6,930 nt of DNA, from the NCBI GenBank assembly GCA_946482585.1, contig CAMLSI010000288.1, forward strand, positions 1-6,930, given 5' to 3'. Of this stretch, positions 6,095 to 6,930 are shown piece by piece (within the stretch, counting starts at the first letter, position 1; every line of letters starts with the position of its first letter). The stretch is from an uncultured Lysobacteraceae bacterium (GTDB taxonomy: Bacteria; Pseudomonadota; Gammaproteobacteria; Xanthomonadales; Rhodanobacteraceae). The notes beneath the pieces are model-generated. The model was not told where the DNA came from and made no database searches. It saw only the letters and a program-made list of their open reading frames with translations. A program made the position numbers and the translations under genes.

Positions 6095-6516
6095 GAGGCG
6101 GTGCTCAGCCCTTCCAGTTGCCGATGTCCGCGGCTTCGCCCTCGCCGCCGGGCTTGCCGTCGGCGCCCAGCGTATAGACGTCCATATCGCCATGGGAGCC
6201 CGGATGCAGATAGAGGTAGTTGCGGCCCCAGGGGTCTTTCGGCACGCCGTCGAGATAACCGCCCTTGCGCCAGTTCGGCGCTTCGGGCGCGCCGCTCGGT
6301 TTGCTCACGAGCGCCTCGAGGCCTTGTTCTGTCGCGGGATAGGCGAAGTTGTCGAGCTTGTAGGTGTTGAGCGACGTCGTGATCGCCTGGATGTCCGCCT
6401 TGGCGCGCGCGACGCGCGCTTCGCCCGGGTGTTCCATGACTTTCGGCACGACGACCGCAGCGAGAATGGCGAGGATGACGACGACGACGAGGACTTCGAT
6501 CAGGGTGAAGCCGCGC
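5988..6516. repeat. 48-bp near-identical direct repeats in gspH and gspG
   Basis: The segments 5988-6035 (gspH) and 6469-6516 (gspG) match at 44 of 48 bases without gaps. Both encode the prepilin cleavage site and start of the membrane helix, so the similarity reflects homology and common codon choice, but it is close enough at DNA level to allow recombination. The matching parts of gspI and gspJ are shorter and less alike. Confidence 0.7.
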
Positions 6517-6557
6517 ATCGCGGCGCGCGCGGGACGGACAGCGGGAACGGCGATCAT
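6105..6557 (-). CDS. gspG: Type II secretion system major pseudopilin GspG
   Basis: A 150-residue precursor of the main pseudopilus subunit. Cleavage before F17 in [20 protein letters not shown] gives mature Glu5 (E21). [12 protein letters not shown] (73-84), DPWGRNY (108-114) and the acidic loop [20 protein letters not shown] (126-145), the calcium-binding region of GspG, are all intact, so the protein looks functional. The ATG at 6555-6557 is chosen because AGAAGG lies 6 nt upstream; the alternative Met14 has no Shine-Dalgarno and would leave a leader of only three residues. The resulting 16-residue leader is long for GspG. First gene of the operon, divergent from bioA. Confidence 0.96.
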   Translation of the reverse strand: MIAVPAVRPARAAMRGFTLIEVLVVVVILAILAAVVVPKVMEHPGEARVARAKADIQAITTSLNTYKLDNFAYPATEQGLEALVSKPSGAPEAPNWRKGGYLDGVPKDPWGRNYLYLHPGSHGDMDVYTLGADGKPGGEGEAADIGNWKG

Positions 6558-6563
6558 GCGTAG

Positions 6564-6569
6564 CCTTCT
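6564..6569 (-). promoter_or_regulatory. Shine-Dalgarno of gspG
   Basis: AGAAGG on the minus strand, 6 nt before the gspG ATG, is among the best ribosome binding sites in the window and decides for the upstream of two possible starts. A strong site fits the need for many copies of the major subunit. Confidence 0.75.
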
Positions 6570-6593
6570 TGCGAGCCGGGGAAAACGTCGCGG

Positions 6594-6602
6594 ATCATAG
6601 CA
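6594..6602 (-). promoter_or_regulatory. Candidate extended -10 promoter for the gsp operon
   Basis: TGCTATGAT on the minus strand joins a TGN extension to TATGAT, a five-of-six match to the sigma-70 -10 hexamer. The start of transcription would be near 6587 with a leader of about 30 nt containing the AGAAGG site. No -35 hexamer is evident at normal spacing; that position lies inside the bioA coding region. Together with the divergent gene arrangement this is the best candidate operon promoter. Prediction only. Confidence 0.55.
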
Positions 6603-6607
6603 AAGCC

Positions 6608-6930
6608 ATGTCGCCCCCCTCGCCCCGCTCCAACGCCGCGCTCGCCGCGCGCGACCTCGCCGTGCTCTGGCATCCGTGTACCCAGATGCGCGACCACGAA
6701 ACCCTGCCCATGCTGCCGGTGGTCCGCGCCGAAGGCGTCTGGCTCCACGACGCCGACGGCGGCCGCTATCTCGATGCGGTCAGTTCCTGGTGGACCAACA
6801 TTTTCGGCCATCGCCATCCGCATCTCGTCGCCGCACTCAAGCGGCAGCTCGACACGCTCGACCACGTGATGCTCGCCGGCTTCACCCACGAGCCGGCGCT
6901 GGAGCTCGCCGAAGCGCTGATCCGCGTCGC
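6608..6930 (+). CDS. bioA: Adenosylmethionine-8-amino-7-oxononanoate aminotransferase, 5' part
   Basis: The first 107 codons of BioA, cut by the window edge. The enzyme is a PLP-dependent class III aminotransferase that uses S-adenosylmethionine to convert 7-keto-8-aminopelargonic acid to 7,8-diaminopelargonic acid in biotin synthesis, in the cytosol. LWHPCTQM (about 20-27), [14 protein letters not shown] (about 59-72), [16 protein letters not shown] (about 84-99) align well with known BioA N-termini; E. coli has Tyr where this protein has Cys in HPCTQM, a variant I know from other proteobacteria. The ATG at 6608 is the first plausible start; no Shine-Dalgarno precedes it, so initiation may be weak or near-leaderless. 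The catalytic lysine lies beyond the window. No biotin operator of the BirA type is recognisable in the 50 nt between bioA and gspG. Confidence 0.93.
   Translation, partial: MSPPSPRSNAALAARDLAVLWHPCTQMRDHETLPMLPVVRAEGVWLHDADGGRYLDAVSSWWTNIFGHRHPHLVAALKRQLDTLDHVMLAGFTHEPALELAEALIRV

Noticed and set aside
6558..6607. Promoter or BirA operator for bioA in the divergent gap
   Set aside because: TTGCGA (6569-6574) could be a -35, but no good -10 lies at a suitable distance and no BirA-type inverted repeat is visible.
6554..6889. Minus-strand open frame opposite bioA ending at the gspG start
   Set aside because: It is antisense to the conserved BioA N-terminus, and its end overlaps the gspG ATG; the His/Glu/Gly-rich translation is a codon-bias shadow. 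It would also cross the likely gspG promoter.
1..6930. CRISPR array, tRNA, rRNA, insertion sequence or phage genes
   Set aside because: No regularly spaced repeats, tRNA-like folds, transposase motifs or terminal inverted repeats were found; apart from the edges and the K/L gap the window is filled with coding sequence.

Overview
The window is about 70% G+C and gene-dense. It carries most of a type II secretion system (T2SS, general secretory pathway) assembly operon on the minus strand, read from right to left: gspG, gspH, gspI, gspJ, gspK, gspL, gspM, gspN. A HisN-type inositol-monophosphatase-family phosphatase gene follows as the last gene. On the plus strand at the right edge, divergent from gspG, is the 5' part of bioA (biotin synthesis). 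The G-to-N order with a GspN, the form of the BioA N-terminus (HPCTQM and SSWWTN) and the base composition suggest a high-GC gammaproteobacterium, perhaps of the Xanthomonadales/Lysobacterales or a related order. That placement is inference; no marker gene is present.

Layout: positions 1-124 hold no callable gene, only a strong stem-loop and a possible 5' end of a gene running off the left edge. hisN (125-913) lies 5 nt after gspN (919-1686). A 44-nt AT-rich gap with three 8-bp repeats separates gspN from gspM (1731-2219). gspM and gspL (2216-3388) overlap by ATGA. A 247-nt gap (3389-3635), packed with inverted repeats and a candidate extended -10 promoter, splits the operon between gspL and gspK (3636-4562). 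gspK, gspJ (4562-5179), gspI (5176-5559) and gspH (5546-6094) are joined by short overlaps. gspG (6105-6557) begins the operon behind a clear Shine-Dalgarno and an extended -10. Only 50 nt separate gspG from bioA (from 6608).

Together G, H, I, J and K encode the pseudopilus (major subunit G, tip subunits H-K). L and M are inner-membrane assembly-platform proteins, and N is an accessory inner-membrane protein. The other core components (outer-membrane secretin D, ATPase E, platform protein F, prepilin peptidase O, and C) are not in the window, and both ends of the block are bordered by metabolic genes, so the system must be split across the genome or continue elsewhere. I see no undescribed multi-gene system here. 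What deserves a second look is non-coding: the palindrome-rich K/L gap with its own candidate promoter, the triple repeat in the M/N gap, and a shared promoter-like motif in front of gspG and gspL.
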